A stretch of DNA of 37,486 nt from Candidatus Kuenenia stuttgartensis. GTDB taxonomy: Bacteria; Planctomycetota; Planctomycetia; Pirellulales; UBA1268. The stretch spans positions 1 through 37,486 of the forward strand of contig CAMCQY010000022.1 in NCBI GenBank assembly GCA_945877135.1, written 5' to 3'. Position 1 is the stretch's first letter; every line of letters begins with the position of its first letter. Of the stretch, positions 27,207 through 35,192 are shown one piece after another. The notes under the pieces were generated by a model that did not search any database, had not been told where the DNA came from, and saw nothing but the letters and a program-made list of their open reading frames with translations. The position numbers and the translations under genes are program-made.

Positions 27207-28481
27207 ATGTCGCTCCCCCGTTTTTCCTTTGGCGTCGGTGACCGCTTCGCCCATCAGGCCGAGGCGCAGCTCGCTGCGTTTGAGCGGCTCGCCGCGGCGG
27301 GCGTGATCGTCGCCCCGGTCTGGAACAAGTCGAACCGGGAGCACTCCTTTATTGGCAGCGAGCCGGGGAGCGTGCGGGCTGCTGCCGCGGCTGCCGTGGC
27401 GGCACGCCACTGGTCCCATCCGTGGTTTGTCGATGCCGACCACATCCGGCTGGAGACAGTGGACCGCTTCCTCGATTCGAGCGATTTCTTCACGATCGAT
27501 GTTGCCGACAGCATCGGCAAGCCGGCCAGCGAGACCGAAGTGGCAGCGTTCGTGGCGCGGCACGGTGAACTGGTGGGCAGGCTCACGATCCCAGGCTGCC
27601 AGGAGCCGATCCAGCTCGACGCGACAGGCCTTGGAGCGATCGCGCGGCAGTATCTGCTCGCCTGTCGGGAGGCGGGCGAGATCTACCGTCACATCCAGGC
27701 GAAGCTGGGCGGACGGCCGTTCGTCACCGAAGTGAGCATGGATGAGACCGATCTCCCGCAGACGCCACCGCAGCTGCTCGTGATTCTCGCTCTGCTGGCC
27801 GACGCCGGCGTGCCGCTCGAAACGATCGCGCCAAAATTCACAGGCCGGTTCAACAAGGGGGTCGACTACGTCGGCGACGTCCTGCAGTTCGAACGGGAAT
27901 TTGCCGATGACATCGCGGTGCTCGCCTTCGCGGCAAAACAGTACGGACTGCCTCGGAATCTCAAGCTCTCGGTGCACTCAGGCAGCGACAAGTTCTCGCT
28001 CTATCCGACGATCCAGCGGGTGCTGGCGGCCACGGGCGCGGGCCTCCATCTGAAGACGGCCGGGACGACGTGGCTTGAGGAACTGATCGGCCTGGCGGAG
28101 GCTGGTGGCGACGGACTCTCGCTCACCCGAGAGATCTACGCCTACGCCCTCGACCACGTCGATGAACTCTGCGGACCGTATGCGACGGTGATCGACATTG
28201 ACCGAACGAAATTGCCGACGGCTGCCGAGGTCAACGGCTGGAGTGGGCCGTGGCTCGCGGCCGCGATCCGGCACGTGCCGACGAACCCCCAGTTCAATGC
28301 CAACATCCGCCAGCTCTTGCACGTGTCGTTCAAGGTGGCCGCCAAGCAGGGGAAGCGCTACACCGACCTGCTTGATGCCAATCGCGAGATCGTGGCCCGC
28401 CAGGTGACCGAGAATCTGTTTGACCGCCATCTCAGGCCGCTGTTTCTCGGCGAAGAAGCACCGCGGGAATGCACACCATGA
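27207..28481 (+). CDS. uxaE: Tagaturonate epimerase (UxaE)-family protein
   Basis: The 424-residue product opens MSLPRFSFGVGDRFAHQ. It has the hallmarks I associate with the UxaE family: 'WNKSNREHSFIGS', 'WFVDADHIRLETV' (Asp78, His79), 'ITEVSMDE'-like 'VTEVSMDETD', and 'KLSVHSGSDKFSLYP' (His257). UxaE interconverts D-tagaturonate and D-fructuronate in galacturonate breakdown using a metal in a TIM-barrel-like fold. A GGAGG a few bases upstream fixes the start. It is the first gene of the operon, divergent from the AraC regulator and overlapping the next gene by ATGA. The surrounding genes look like oxidative L-fucose metabolism rather than uronate metabolism, and no uxaA, uxaB or uxuA is present. 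Its true substrate could therefore be another ketose or keto-acid sugar. Confidence 0.75.
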   Translation: MSLPRFSFGVGDRFAHQAEAQLAAFERLAAAGVIVAPVWNKSNREHSFIGSEPGSVRAAAAAAVAARHWSHPWFVDADHIRLETVDRFLDSSDFFTIDVADSIGKPASETEVAAFVARHGELVGRLTIPGCQEPIQLDATGLGAIARQYLLACREAGEIYRHIQAKLGGRPFVTEVSMDETDLPQTPPQLLVILALLADAGVPLETIAPKFTGRFNKGVDYVGDVLQFEREFADDIAVLAFAAKQYGLPRNLKLSVHSGSDKFSLYPTIQRVLAATGAGLHLKTAGTTWLEELIGLAEAGGDGLSLTREIYAYALDHVDELCGPYATVIDIDRTKLPTAAEVNGWSGPWLAAAIRHVPTNPQFNANIRQLLHVSFKVAAKQGKRYTDLLDANREIVARQVTENLFDRHLRPLFLGEEAPRECTP

Positions 28482-29311
28482 AAACTGCGATCACGATCTG
28501 TCTGGTGCCCGAGGCACGGCAGGGGCCCTTCGTGTTCCACGCGACCGCCGCCGATGGCGGGCTCGCGGCTGCCTGCCGGACGGCGGCCGAGCTCGGCTTC
28601 GACGCCGTCGAGATTTTCCCCGAGTCGGCCGAGGCGTTTCCTGCGGCCGAGCTCTCACGGCTGCTGGCAGAGCATGGTCTGGCTGTGGCTGCCGTCGGCA
28701 CGGGCGCCGGCTGGGTCAAGCAAAAACTCCACCTCTGCGATGCTGATGCCACCGTGCGGGCTCAGGCGCGGGAGTTCATCGCGGGGATCATCGACGTGGC
28801 TGGTCGGTTTGGTGCCCCGGCGATCATCGGCTCGATGCAGGGGCGGTGGGAGGGGGATGTCTCGCGGGAGACGGCCTTTGAGTATCTTGCCGCGGCCCTC
28901 GGCGACCTCGGGGCCCGGGCCGCTGGGCACGGTCAGGTGCTGCTCTACGAACCCTTGAACCGCTACGAGACGAACCTGTTCAACCGGCAGGGAGATGCCG
29001 CCGCGTGGCTTGAGTCGCGAGGGCTTTTGCATGTGCAACTCCTCTGCGACCTCTTTCACATGAACATCGAGGAGGTGGATGTCGCCGCCGCGCTGGCTGC
29101 CGCCGGCCGACGGGTGGGGCACGTGCACTGGGCCGACTCCAATCGGCAGGCGATGGGGCTGGGCCACACCGATGCCCGGCCGGTCGTTGCCGCGCTGCGC
29201 GGAATGGGCTACGAAGGCTTCCTGTCGGCGGAGGTGCTTCCGTTGCCCTCGGCCCTCTCCGCGGCCCGGCAGACGATCCTGAGCCTCCGCCCTCACACCA
29301 CCTCCGTCTGA
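28478..29311 (+). CDS. Sugar-phosphate isomerase/epimerase-type TIM barrel protein
   Basis: The start ATG at 28478 overlaps the uxaE-like stop in an ATGA, which favours it over the track start at 28469. The 277-residue product fits the xylose-isomerase-like TIM barrel family (AP endonuclease 2 fold). 'GFDAVEIFPE' is the early metal-site strand. 'LLYEPLNRYETNLFNR' supplies a Glu, 'LLCDLFHMNIEEVD' an Asp and His, 'VGHVHWADSNRQAMGLGHTD' a His and Asp, and 'FLSAEVLP' the last Glu. Such enzymes isomerise or epimerise sugars or hydroxypyruvate using a divalent metal. Translational coupling to the uxaE-like gene and the following FucU gene argues for a step in the same sugar pathway. The exact substrate cannot be read from the sequence. 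Confidence 0.85.
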   Translation: MKTAITICLVPEARQGPFVFHATAADGGLAAACRTAAELGFDAVEIFPESAEAFPAAELSRLLAEHGLAVAAVGTGAGWVKQKLHLCDADATVRAQAREFIAGIIDVAGRFGAPAIIGSMQGRWEGDVSRETAFEYLAAALGDLGARAAGHGQVLLYEPLNRYETNLFNRQGDAAAWLESRGLLHVQLLCDLFHMNIEEVDVAAALAAAGRRVGHVHWADSNRQAMGLGHTDARPVVAALRGMGYEGFLSAEVLPLPSALSAARQTILSLRPHTTSV

Positions 29312-29343
29312 ACACCGTCCTGCCCGAGACTGGAAACGAAACC

Positions 29344-29799
29344 ATGCTGAACACCCCCCTGCTCCACCCCGACATCCTCCGGATTCTCGCCCAGTCGGGG
29401 CACCACTCGAAGGTGCTGATCGCCGATGGCAACTATCCGGCGTCCAACAAGCGGGGGCCGCGGGCGGAACTCATCTCGCTCCAGCTCATGCCGGGAGTGC
29501 CCACGGTCGCGCAGGTGTTCGAGGCGATCCTCGGCACGGTGCAGATCGACGAGGTGCACACCATGGGTGTCGATCGCACCGATTCCTACGCCGCGGCCAC
29601 GCCCGGTGATCCGCCGGTGTGGGATGAGTATCGCCGGATCCTTGCCGCCGCAAAGAGTGCCTGCAGGCTCGAGCCAATTGTGAAGTGGGATTTTTATGAG
29701 GCGGTGGCCTCGGCCGACCATGTGCTCACGATCCAGACCGCCGACACGCAGCCCTGGGCCAATCTCCTGCTGTCGGTCGGCTGCCGAACCTTTTCTTGA
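29344..29799 (+). CDS. fucU: RbsD/FucU-family mutarotase, probable L-fucose mutarotase
   Basis: The 151-residue product has the FucU layout. It opens 'LLHPDILRILAQSGHHSKVLIADGNYPASN', with catalytic His20 and Asp28 and the following Asn/Tyr. 'ELISLQLMPGVPTVAQVFEA' and 'VHTMGVDRTD' come next, and it closes with the decamer-forming 'VLTIQTADTQPWANLLLSVG'. It interconverts alpha and beta anomers of L-fucose (or a similar pyranose), which speeds entry to the dehydrogenase. It lies 32 bp after the TIM-barrel gene and 39 bp before the aldo/keto reductase on the same strand, so cotranscription is likely. FucU and RbsD are related; the local context (fuconolactonase, fucose dehydrogenase-like) favours L-fucose over ribose. 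Confidence 0.88.
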   Translation: MLNTPLLHPDILRILAQSGHHSKVLIADGNYPASNKRGPRAELISLQLMPGVPTVAQVFEAILGTVQIDEVHTMGVDRTDSYAAATPGDPPVWDEYRRILAAAKSACRLEPIVKWDFYEAVASADHVLTIQTADTQPWANLLLSVGCRTFS

Positions 29800-29838
29800 A
29801 AACGACCTGAAACCTCCCGACACCGTACAGGTGAACGC

Positions 29839-30771
29839 ATGAAGACACGCCCGCTTGGCACCACCGGCATCGACGTGCCGATCCTCGCCTTCGGTGCCTC
29901 GTCGCTGGGGCAGGAATTCCGCTCGATCACGATCGATGAAGCTTTGGAGAGCGTTCGGGCGGCGCTCGACTGCGGCATGAATCTGATCGACACGAGCCCC
30001 TTCTACGGCCGGGGCATGAGCGAGGTGCTGCTCGGCGTGGCGCTGCGGAACATACCACGGAGCCACTATCTGCTCTGCACGAAACTGGGCCGCTACGACC
30101 TGCCGCACTTCGACTTTTCGGCCCGCAGAGTTGCCGAAAGCGTCGATGTGTCGCTGCACCGACTCGGCACCGACCACCTCGACATCATCCTCTGCCACGA
30201 CATCGAGTTTGTGCCAATGCAGCAAATCGTCGATGAAACGCTCCCTGCCCTGCGGAAGATCCAGCAGGCGGGCAAGGTGCGGTGCATCGGCTTCAGCGGC
30301 TATCCGCAGAAGATTTTCCCTTTCATATGCGATCAGACGTGCGTTGACTGCGTGCTCAACTACAACCAGTACACGCTGCAAAACACCCGGTTCGCCGACG
30401 AGACGATTCCCGCTCTCAAGGCGAAGGGGATCGGTGTCATGAGTGCCGGCCCGTTCAGTGCCAGACTGCTCACCGATGCGCCGTTGCCCGCCTGGCTCAA
30501 GGAACCGGAGGAGGTGAAGGCGGCGGCCCGCCGTGCGGCGGATCTCTGCCGGGACCGGGGCACGTCGATCGCGAAACTGGCACTCCAATTTGCACTGGCC
30601 AATCCCGACATCGCCACGACTGTGGCCGGCAGCGCCAATCCAAACAACATCCGTGCCTGGGCAACGTGGGCCGCCGAGCCGCTCGACACCGACGTGCTCG
30701 CGGAAGTGCTCGCGGTCTTCGCCCCCGTACACAATATCGGCCACACCGAAGGCCTCCCCGAAAACAATTGA
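29839..30771 (+). CDS. Aldo/keto reductase, probable L-fucose/L-galactose dehydrogenase
   Basis: The 310-residue product is an AKR with the conserved tetrad Asp51, Tyr56 ('LIDTSPFYGRG'), Lys82 ('CTKLGRYD') and His120 ('IILCHDIEF'). 'VRCIGFSGYP' and 'CVLNYNQYTLQNT' line the pocket, and 'TTVAGSANPNNI' contacts NAD(P). The order D-threo-aldose/L-galactose dehydrogenase group is suggested by the unusual 'SPFYGRGMSEVLLGVAL'. It would oxidise L-fucose to L-fucono-lactone, the substrate of the lactonase two genes on. The start at 29839 lies 39 bp after fucU. About 350 bp of repeat-filled DNA follows before the lactonase. Substrate choice is inferred from neighbours, not from a diagnostic residue. 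Confidence 0.85.
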   Translation: MKTRPLGTTGIDVPILAFGASSLGQEFRSITIDEALESVRAALDCGMNLIDTSPFYGRGMSEVLLGVALRNIPRSHYLLCTKLGRYDLPHFDFSARRVAESVDVSLHRLGTDHLDIILCHDIEFVPMQQIVDETLPALRKIQQAGKVRCIGFSGYPQKIFPFICDQTCVDCVLNYNQYTLQNTRFADETIPALKAKGIGVMSAGPFSARLLTDAPLPAWLKEPEEVKAAARRAADLCRDRGTSIAKLALQFALANPDIATTVAGSANPNNIRAWATWAAEPLDTDVLAEVLAVFAPVHNIGHTEGLPENN

Positions 30772-31118
30772 CGTTGCTGCCGGAAACATCGAAGCGTTGA
30801 ACATGAGAGACTTCGCCCCGTTGCCTTTCCCATGCAAGCCCGAAGCGCAAGCGAGGGAATACGGGCCTGATTGCTATGTGATGGACGCGATTTCCCTTGC
30901 TTGCGCTGCGGGCTTGGATGAACACGGGATTCCCATGCAAGCCCGAAGCGCAAGCGAGGGAATACGGGCCTGATTGCTATGTGATGGACGCGATTTCCCT
31001 TGCTTGCGCTGCGGGCTTGGATGCATGGGGGATTCCCATGCAAGCCCGACCCGCCAGCGAGGGACCGTCGATGCCGCGGACTGCATTGAAAACGCCTGTG
31101 GATTGATCGACCAGCCCC
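30772..31118. other. Intergenic region filled by palindromic repeats
   Basis: This 347-bp gap between the reductase and the lactonase holds no gene. From 30827 to about 31060 it is made of the dispersed palindromic repeat. The short ORFs here (for example 30897-31106) translate the repeat ('QARSASEG') and have no other content. Confidence 0.7.
30827..31060. repeat. Tandem palindromic repeat, 103-bp period (2.2 copies)
   Basis: A unit starting TTCCCATGCAAGCCCGAAGC occurs at 30827 and 30930 with 94 identical bases. A third, degraded partial copy starts at 31033. Within each unit the right arm (about 33 bp) is the inverted complement of the left arm that precedes the next unit (CCCTTGCTTGCGCTGCGGGC), so strong hairpins with short loops can form. 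It lies inside a probable operon, where it could pause transcription or protect the upstream mRNA. The perfect identity of the 94 bp suggests recent duplication. Spacing and identity do not fit CRISPR. Confidence 0.85.
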
Positions 31119-31979
31119 ATGAACATCGACTCTCACCAGCACTTCTGGAGCTACTCGGCCGCGGAGTATCCGTGGATCGGGGCCGGCATGGAGCGGCTGG
31201 CGCGGGATTATCTGCCTGGCGATCTCGGGCCTGTCGCCGCGGCGGCGGGGATCGGCGGCACGGTCGCCGTGCAGGCCCGGCAGACGCTCGAAGAGACCCG
31301 CTGGCTGCTCGACCTGGCCGAACGCCATCCGCTGATACGCGGTGTCGTCGGCTGGGTCGAGCTGCGAAGCCCGGAGGTCGCCGGTGAGTTGCGGGAGTTT
31401 TCGTCACGGCCAGCATTCGTGGGCGTGCGGCACGTCGTGCAGGACGAGCCGGATCCGCGGTTTCTCTCGGGTGAGGAGTTTGTGGCGGGCCTGCGGCACC
31501 TCGGCCCACTCGGACTCACTTACGACCTGCTGCTCTATCCCCCGCAACTGCCGGCGGCTGTCGAACTGGTGGCGAGCCTGCCCGAGCAGCCGTTCGTGCT
31601 CGATCACCTGGCCAAGCCGCAGATCAAGACGTGGACGAATCCCGCTGACAGGCACTCATGGCGGCACGACATCGAGGCCCTGGCCAAACATAAAAATGTC
31701 TGTTGCAAGCTCTCGGGACTCGTGACGGAGGCGGCCTGGCGGCAGTGGCGACCGAACGACTTTGCGGCCTATCTCGACATCGCCCTGTCGGCGTTTGGTC
31801 CAGACCGGCTGATGTTTGGCAGCGACTGGCCGGTCTGCCTGCTCGCCGCCGACTACGCCGAAGTGGCGGGCATCGTCAGGGATGTTTGTGCCACACTCTC
31901 AGCGGTCGAACAGGCAGCAATCTGGGGCGGCACAGCCACACGGTTCTACGGACTCGATCGAGCGCGTCCATCGCCTTGA
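31119..31979 (+). CDS. Amidohydrolase (PF04909-type), probable L-fucono-1,5-lactonase
   Basis: The 286-residue product starts 'MNIDSHQHFW', the opening of the amidohydrolase 2 / L-fuconolactonase group (metal-binding His6 and His8). It contains 'VGWVELRSP' and 'FVGVRHVVQDEPDP', a lactonase-like substrate loop. 'FVLDHLAKPQI' supplies a His, and 'RLMFGSDWPVC' the catalytic Asp. Such enzymes hydrolyse sugar-acid lactones, here most likely L-fucono- or L-galactono-lactone made by the upstream dehydrogenase. There is no clear ribosome-binding site at 31119, but the ATG begins exactly at the family N-terminus. The gene is separated from the reductase by the palindromic repeats; another repeat arm begins two bases after its stop. 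Confidence 0.87.
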   Translation: MNIDSHQHFWSYSAAEYPWIGAGMERLARDYLPGDLGPVAAAAGIGGTVAVQARQTLEETRWLLDLAERHPLIRGVVGWVELRSPEVAGELREFSSRPAFVGVRHVVQDEPDPRFLSGEEFVAGLRHLGPLGLTYDLLLYPPQLPAAVELVASLPEQPFVLDHLAKPQIKTWTNPADRHSWRHDIEALAKHKNVCCKLSGLVTEAAWRQWRPNDFAAYLDIALSAFGPDRLMFGSDWPVCLLAADYAEVAGIVRDVCATLSAVEQAAIWGGTATRFYGLDRARPSP

Positions 31980-31980
31980 G

Positions 31981-32008
31981 TCCCTCGCTTGCGCTTCGGG
32001 CTTGCATG
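31981..32008. repeat. Single arm of the dispersed palindromic repeat
   Basis: This 28-bp segment is the exact reverse complement of 30831-30858 in the tandem array. It begins immediately after the lactonase stop and is not paired with a second arm, so it may be a decayed or half element. Confidence 0.75.
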
Positions 32009-32067
32009 AGTGCTGCGCATCAAGTCGATCCAACATCAGTCAGGTAATCAACCACGGAGTAAAACAG

Positions 32068-33099
32068 ATGCAGGCGTTGCTACTGGAAAAGCCCAAGGAG
32101 TTTCGGTTCATCGACACGCCGGAGCCGGGGCCACCGCAGGCCGGTGAGGCGGTCGTCCGCGTGCATGCCGTCGGGATCTGCGGCACCGACTACGGCGGCT
32201 ACTTGGGCAAGATGCCCTTCTTCAGCTACCCGCGGATTCCGGGGCATGAACTGGGGGTCGAGGTGGTGGCCGTCGGCCCGGGTGTCACGAACGTCCAGCC
32301 CGGTGACCGCTGCTGCGTTGAACCCTACATCAACTGCCAGGAGTGTTATTCCTGCCAGCGTGGGCTGACCAACTGCTGCGAACACCATCAGACGCTCGGC
32401 GTGCACTGCGATGGGGGCCTGCGGCCACGGTTCACGGTGCCGGCGCGAAAGCTCCATCCCTCACCGAAGCTCTCCCATGCAGAGAACGCGCTGGTCGAGA
32501 CGCTCGCCATCGGCTGCCATGCGATCGACCGCGCCGCTCCCAGGCCTGGTGAGAACGTGCTCATCATCGGCGCCGGGCCGATCGGCCTGTCGGCGCTTGA
32601 GTTTGCCAAGCTGTCGGGGGCACGGGTGATCGTGATGGACATGGTCGAGAGCCGGCTGGCGTTTGTCCGCGAGAAAATGGGCGTGGCCGACACACTCGTC
32701 GCCAAAGGGAATACTTCCGACGAGCAGGCCATAGCCGGACTCACCGACGGCAGAATGTGCGACGTCGTCGTCGATGCGACCGGCAGCGCCGTGAGCATGG
32801 CAAGCAGCCTCACGCTCTGCAGCTTCGGCGGGCGACTCGTGTACGTCGGGATCACGCAGAGCGATCTCGTGTTTCCGCACGCACCGGTGATGCATCGCCG
32901 CGAACTCTCGCTCCTTGCCAGCCGCAACGCCCTCTCCCGTGATTTTGCCCGCATCATCGGACTGATCGAAGCAGGAACGATCGACACGGGGCCGTGGATC
33001 ACCCACCGCGTGCCGTTTGTCGACACGATTCAGCAGTTTCCGAGGCTGCTCGAGACAACCAGCGGCGTGATCAAGGCGGTCATCGAGATTCCGGCGTGA
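32068..33099 (+). CDS. Zinc-dependent alcohol dehydrogenase (MDR family)
   Basis: I use the ATG at 32068 (MQALLLEKPKEFRFID), preceded by CGGAG; the track start at 31816 overlaps the lactonase. The 343-residue product keeps the catalytic zinc ligands Cys38 ('GICGTDYGG') and His60-Glu61 ('IPGHELGVEV') and the structural zinc cysteines 90, 93, 96 and 104. The NAD site is 'IIGAGPIGLSALEFAK'. Its type is that of sorbitol/threonine/galactitol dehydrogenases. In an oxidative L-fucose pathway a matching step would be oxidation of 2-keto-3-deoxy-L-fuconate, but an alternative is L-fucose or another polyol. It is the last gene of the cluster and overlaps the convergent gene at 33080 by 20 bp. Confidence 0.88.
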   Translation: MQALLLEKPKEFRFIDTPEPGPPQAGEAVVRVHAVGICGTDYGGYLGKMPFFSYPRIPGHELGVEVVAVGPGVTNVQPGDRCCVEPYINCQECYSCQRGLTNCCEHHQTLGVHCDGGLRPRFTVPARKLHPSPKLSHAENALVETLAIGCHAIDRAAPRPGENVLIIGAGPIGLSALEFAKLSGARVIVMDMVESRLAFVREKMGVADTLVAKGNTSDEQAIAGLTDGRMCDVVVDATGSAVSMASSLTLCSFGGRLVYVGITQSDLVFPHAPVMHRRELSLLASRNALSRDFARIIGLIEAGTIDTGPWITHRVPFVDTIQQFPRLLETTSGVIKAVIEIPA

Positions 33100-34846
33100 C
33101 GATCGTCACGTCGGTCACCTCGAGCTTGGCGAAGCAGTTGCTCGTGGTGCACCGCAGCGTGAACACGTCGCCAGAGCGAACCGGCTCGCCGCGGACGAGT
33201 TCGAAATAGTTTCCACGCTCCCGCGCGGCAGCCACGGCATCGGCGAGGATCGGACCGATGATGTCCCATTCCTGATCGGGGAGCGGATCACCGGCAGAGA
33301 CCGTGTTGATCGCAGCAAAGGGGCGGGGATCGCGGTGCAGTCCGGAGAGTGGCTGAAATTCGGCGGTGTAGGCCGTGTCGACGAGATACCACACCGGGGT
33401 GCCGGCCGGCAGGGTGGCGAGGGCCTGTCGCGTCTGCTCGGGCAGGCTGTCGTCGTCGATGGGCGTCTGGGCCAGCATCAGATCGCAGGCCTCGCCCGTA
33501 CGCAGCCGCATGCCCCGAGCCAGCGAGATCCGGCTACTCGTGACACTGAAAAACGCCTCGCCGGTCTGCGTGCCCCGGCCGATCAGGTCCTGTGACAGTT
33601 CGCGGGTCTGCAGCGTCCACCGCAGGCCCACGGTGGTGACGGCCCGGAGCATGAGTTCGCATGCATTGTCCTTGCCCGGCTCCAGGTCGACAAACTGCTC
33701 GCGTTCGCCGCCGGGACTCTCCGCCCGCACGAGCCACCGTCCCGGTGAGACCTTCGGAAATGTAAACCGGCCATCGGCATCGGTGCGGACGACTGCCGGC
33801 GCGGGAACGCCGTCATCCCCGGTGGCAGCGGTCCACCAGTCATCGATCCGGACAATCGCCGCGGCGACTGGCGAGCCGTCGGGCTTCAACACGCGGCCAG
33901 AGAGCCTCGCCGCGTCGGTGTCGGCCAGCGGCCGCAGATCGTAGCGGCGGACCTGCACGGCGGTTCCCGGTGCGGGCGGTTCGAAACGAACCGTATCGCT
34001 CACGAGCCGGCAGCCGGGGGCCGTGATCCGCACCGCCACCGCCGGTTCACCCGTGCGGTCGACGGGCACGAGCACGAGCCCGGAGGCAGGGATGCCGTAT
34101 TCGCTGCACGACTCCGCCAGTTCGGGTGGCCGTCCGACGACCAGCGACTCGGCCAGCAGGTCGTCGTTTGTCTCCGTGTTGCCGAGACAGTCAACTCCGG
34201 CCAGAAACCGCACGTCGTCCGGCACCATGCCGTCCGGAAGGCTGACGCTCGCGATGAGATAGTTGGCCTGCCGTGAGTCGTCCCCGGCCGCCGGCGCGAG
34301 CAGGTCGTGCAGCCCCGTGGCATTGCCGGCCTCGACGAGCTTCTCGGCCCGCTCGCCGTCGAACGAAAACATCCGCGCCGCCACCTCCTTGAGCCCTGAC
34401 GTGAGGTCGATGCCGATCGCCCGCCGTGCATGGACGATCTCCCGGGCCAGGAGTTCAACGGTCTTCTCGCCGCTTGTGCGGTGGAGCACGCCGCCGGTGA
34501 AAGGGTTCACGAAGGCCAGTGTCGGATGTTCCTTCGCTCCCAGTTGCCGTTCCAGATCGGCATCACCCACCACCCGCACCCAGACCATGTCGGCCAGTCC
34601 CTCGCGGATCAAAGCGGCGGTCAGGGCCTTCGTCTCGAGCCTGCGGCAGGGCTCGGAATCCGGCGCCGCGAGCAGCACGACGATGTGCTGCTGCTGGGCT
34701 TGGGCCTTGGCGACGGCCGCGGCATAGTCGGGCTGCCACGGCAGCGGCTCTGGGAAGGGTGGCTGGGCCGCCGCCGCGGCATTGCCTGCGATCATGGCAA
34801 CGACACAGGCGATCCGGACCAGGGTGGGAACAACGCTGGTGTGCAT
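33080..34846 (-). CDS. Secreted thioredoxin-fold protein with carboxypeptidase-regulatory-like domain
   Basis: I use the internal ATG at 34846 (MHTSVVPTLVRIAC), which gives a good signal peptide ending 'AGNAAAAAQPP'. The 34978 start adds an odd charged leader that overlaps the divergent antitoxin gene. The 588-residue product first shows a thioredoxin-like stretch (about 40-125, 'IVVLLAAPDSEPCRRLETKA' and 'HPTLAFVNPFTGG'). It has only one Cys (67) where redox-active members have CxxC, so it is probably not an oxidoreductase. Residues 315-392 ('LSGRVLKPDGSPVAAAIVRI' to 'GRWLVRAESPGG') fit the CarboxypepD_reg/SpaA-like beta-sandwich. The remaining ~190 residues are unassigned. Exported domain mixes of this kind are common in planctomycete-like secretomes. 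The substrate or binding partner is unknown. Confidence 0.72.
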   Translation of the reverse strand: MHTSVVPTLVRIACVVAMIAGNAAAAAQPPFPEPLPWQPDYAAAVAKAQAQQQHIVVLLAAPDSEPCRRLETKALTAALIREGLADMVWVRVVGDADLERQLGAKEHPTLAFVNPFTGGVLHRTSGEKTVELLAREIVHARRAIGIDLTSGLKEVAARMFSFDGERAEKLVEAGNATGLHDLLAPAAGDDSRQANYLIASVSLPDGMVPDDVRFLAGVDCLGNTETNDDLLAESLVVGRPPELAESCSEYGIPASGLVLVPVDRTGEPAVAVRITAPGCRLVSDTVRFEPPAPGTAVQVRRYDLRPLADTDAARLSGRVLKPDGSPVAAAIVRIDDWWTAATGDDGVPAPAVVRTDADGRFTFPKVSPGRWLVRAESPGGEREQFVDLEPGKDNACELMLRAVTTVGLRWTLQTRELSQDLIGRGTQTGEAFFSVTSSRISLARGMRLRTGEACDLMLAQTPIDDDSLPEQTRQALATLPAGTPVWYLVDTAYTAEFQPLSGLHRDPRPFAAINTVSAGDPLPDQEWDIIGPILADAVAAARERGNYFELVRGEPVRSGDVFTLRCTTSNCFAKLEVTDVTIVTPESR

Positions 34847-34934
34847 GCCCGCGACTATGGCTTGCTCCCCAGTCAAATGCCAGTCATCCGAAGGGCCGTT
34901 GGCCGGGCTATTCTTCGAGCTTGAATCCACCAAC

Positions 34935-34951
34935 GTAAGACGATATCTTAC
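34935..34951. promoter_or_regulatory. Inverted repeat GTAAGA-CGATA-TCTTAC before the antitoxin start
   Basis: Two perfect 6-bp arms flank a 5-bp centre and end one base before the ATG at 34953. AbrB- and MazE-type antitoxins bind short palindromes in their own promoter regions, so this is a candidate autoregulatory operator. Its position leaves no room for an ordinary ribosome-binding site, so the message may be leaderless or may start at a later codon. Confidence 0.55.
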
Positions 34952-34952
34952 C

Positions 34953-35186
34953 ATGATGCACACCCGAGTTTCGAGCAAAGGTCAGATTGTTCTGCCGGCG
35001 GCGGTCCGGCAGCAGGATGACATCAAACCCGGCCAGGAGTTTGAAGTCGAGCGGATCGACCGCGGCGAGTATCGACTGCGGCGGTGCGAGCCAACTCCCA
35101 ACGAGGGGCTGGCGGACTGGCTGCTTGCATGTCCGGAGAAGGGGTTCTTCGTGGGAGTCGCTTCTGAATCGACCAACGACCTGTGA
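34953..35186 (+). CDS. AbrB/MazE-type (SpoVT-AbrB) antitoxin
   Basis: From the ATG at 34953 (a second ATG at 34956) the product has 77 residues. It begins 'HTRVSSKGQIVLPAAVRQQD' and continues 'DIKPGQEFEVERIDRGEYRL', the swapped-hairpin DNA-binding pattern of the AbrB superfamily. A charged C-terminal tail would bind the toxin. The track start at 34782 adds an unconvincing antisense extension. It is 6 bp before vapC, a standard TA arrangement. The antitoxin neutralises VapC and represses the operon, probably at the inverted repeat at 34935-34951. The family is clear from the SSKGQI(V/T)LP motif. Confidence 0.9.
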   Translation: MMHTRVSSKGQIVLPAAVRQQDDIKPGQEFEVERIDRGEYRLRRCEPTPNEGLADWLLACPEKGFFVGVASESTNDL

Positions 35187-35192
35187 GCCGCC

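Noticed and set aside
27138-27977. Extension of the AraC ORF to 604 residues
   Set aside because: It is antisense to the UxaE-family gene. AraC proteins are about 300 residues long, and the conserved part fits 26163-27098 or slightly longer.
29293-30837. 514-residue minus-strand ORF
   Set aside because: Opposite fucU and the aldo/keto reductase, with Arg/His-rich shadow composition. The well-supported plus-strand genes explain the region.
30827-31060. CRISPR-like look of the tandem repeat
   Set aside because: The period (103 bp), the 94-bp identity and the paired inverted arms do not fit CRISPR repeats with unique spacers, and there are no cas genes.
30360-31509. Minus-strand ORFs containing 'SLALRAC' and related strings
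   Set aside because: These are translations of the palindromic repeat and of the opposite strands of the reductase and lactonase.
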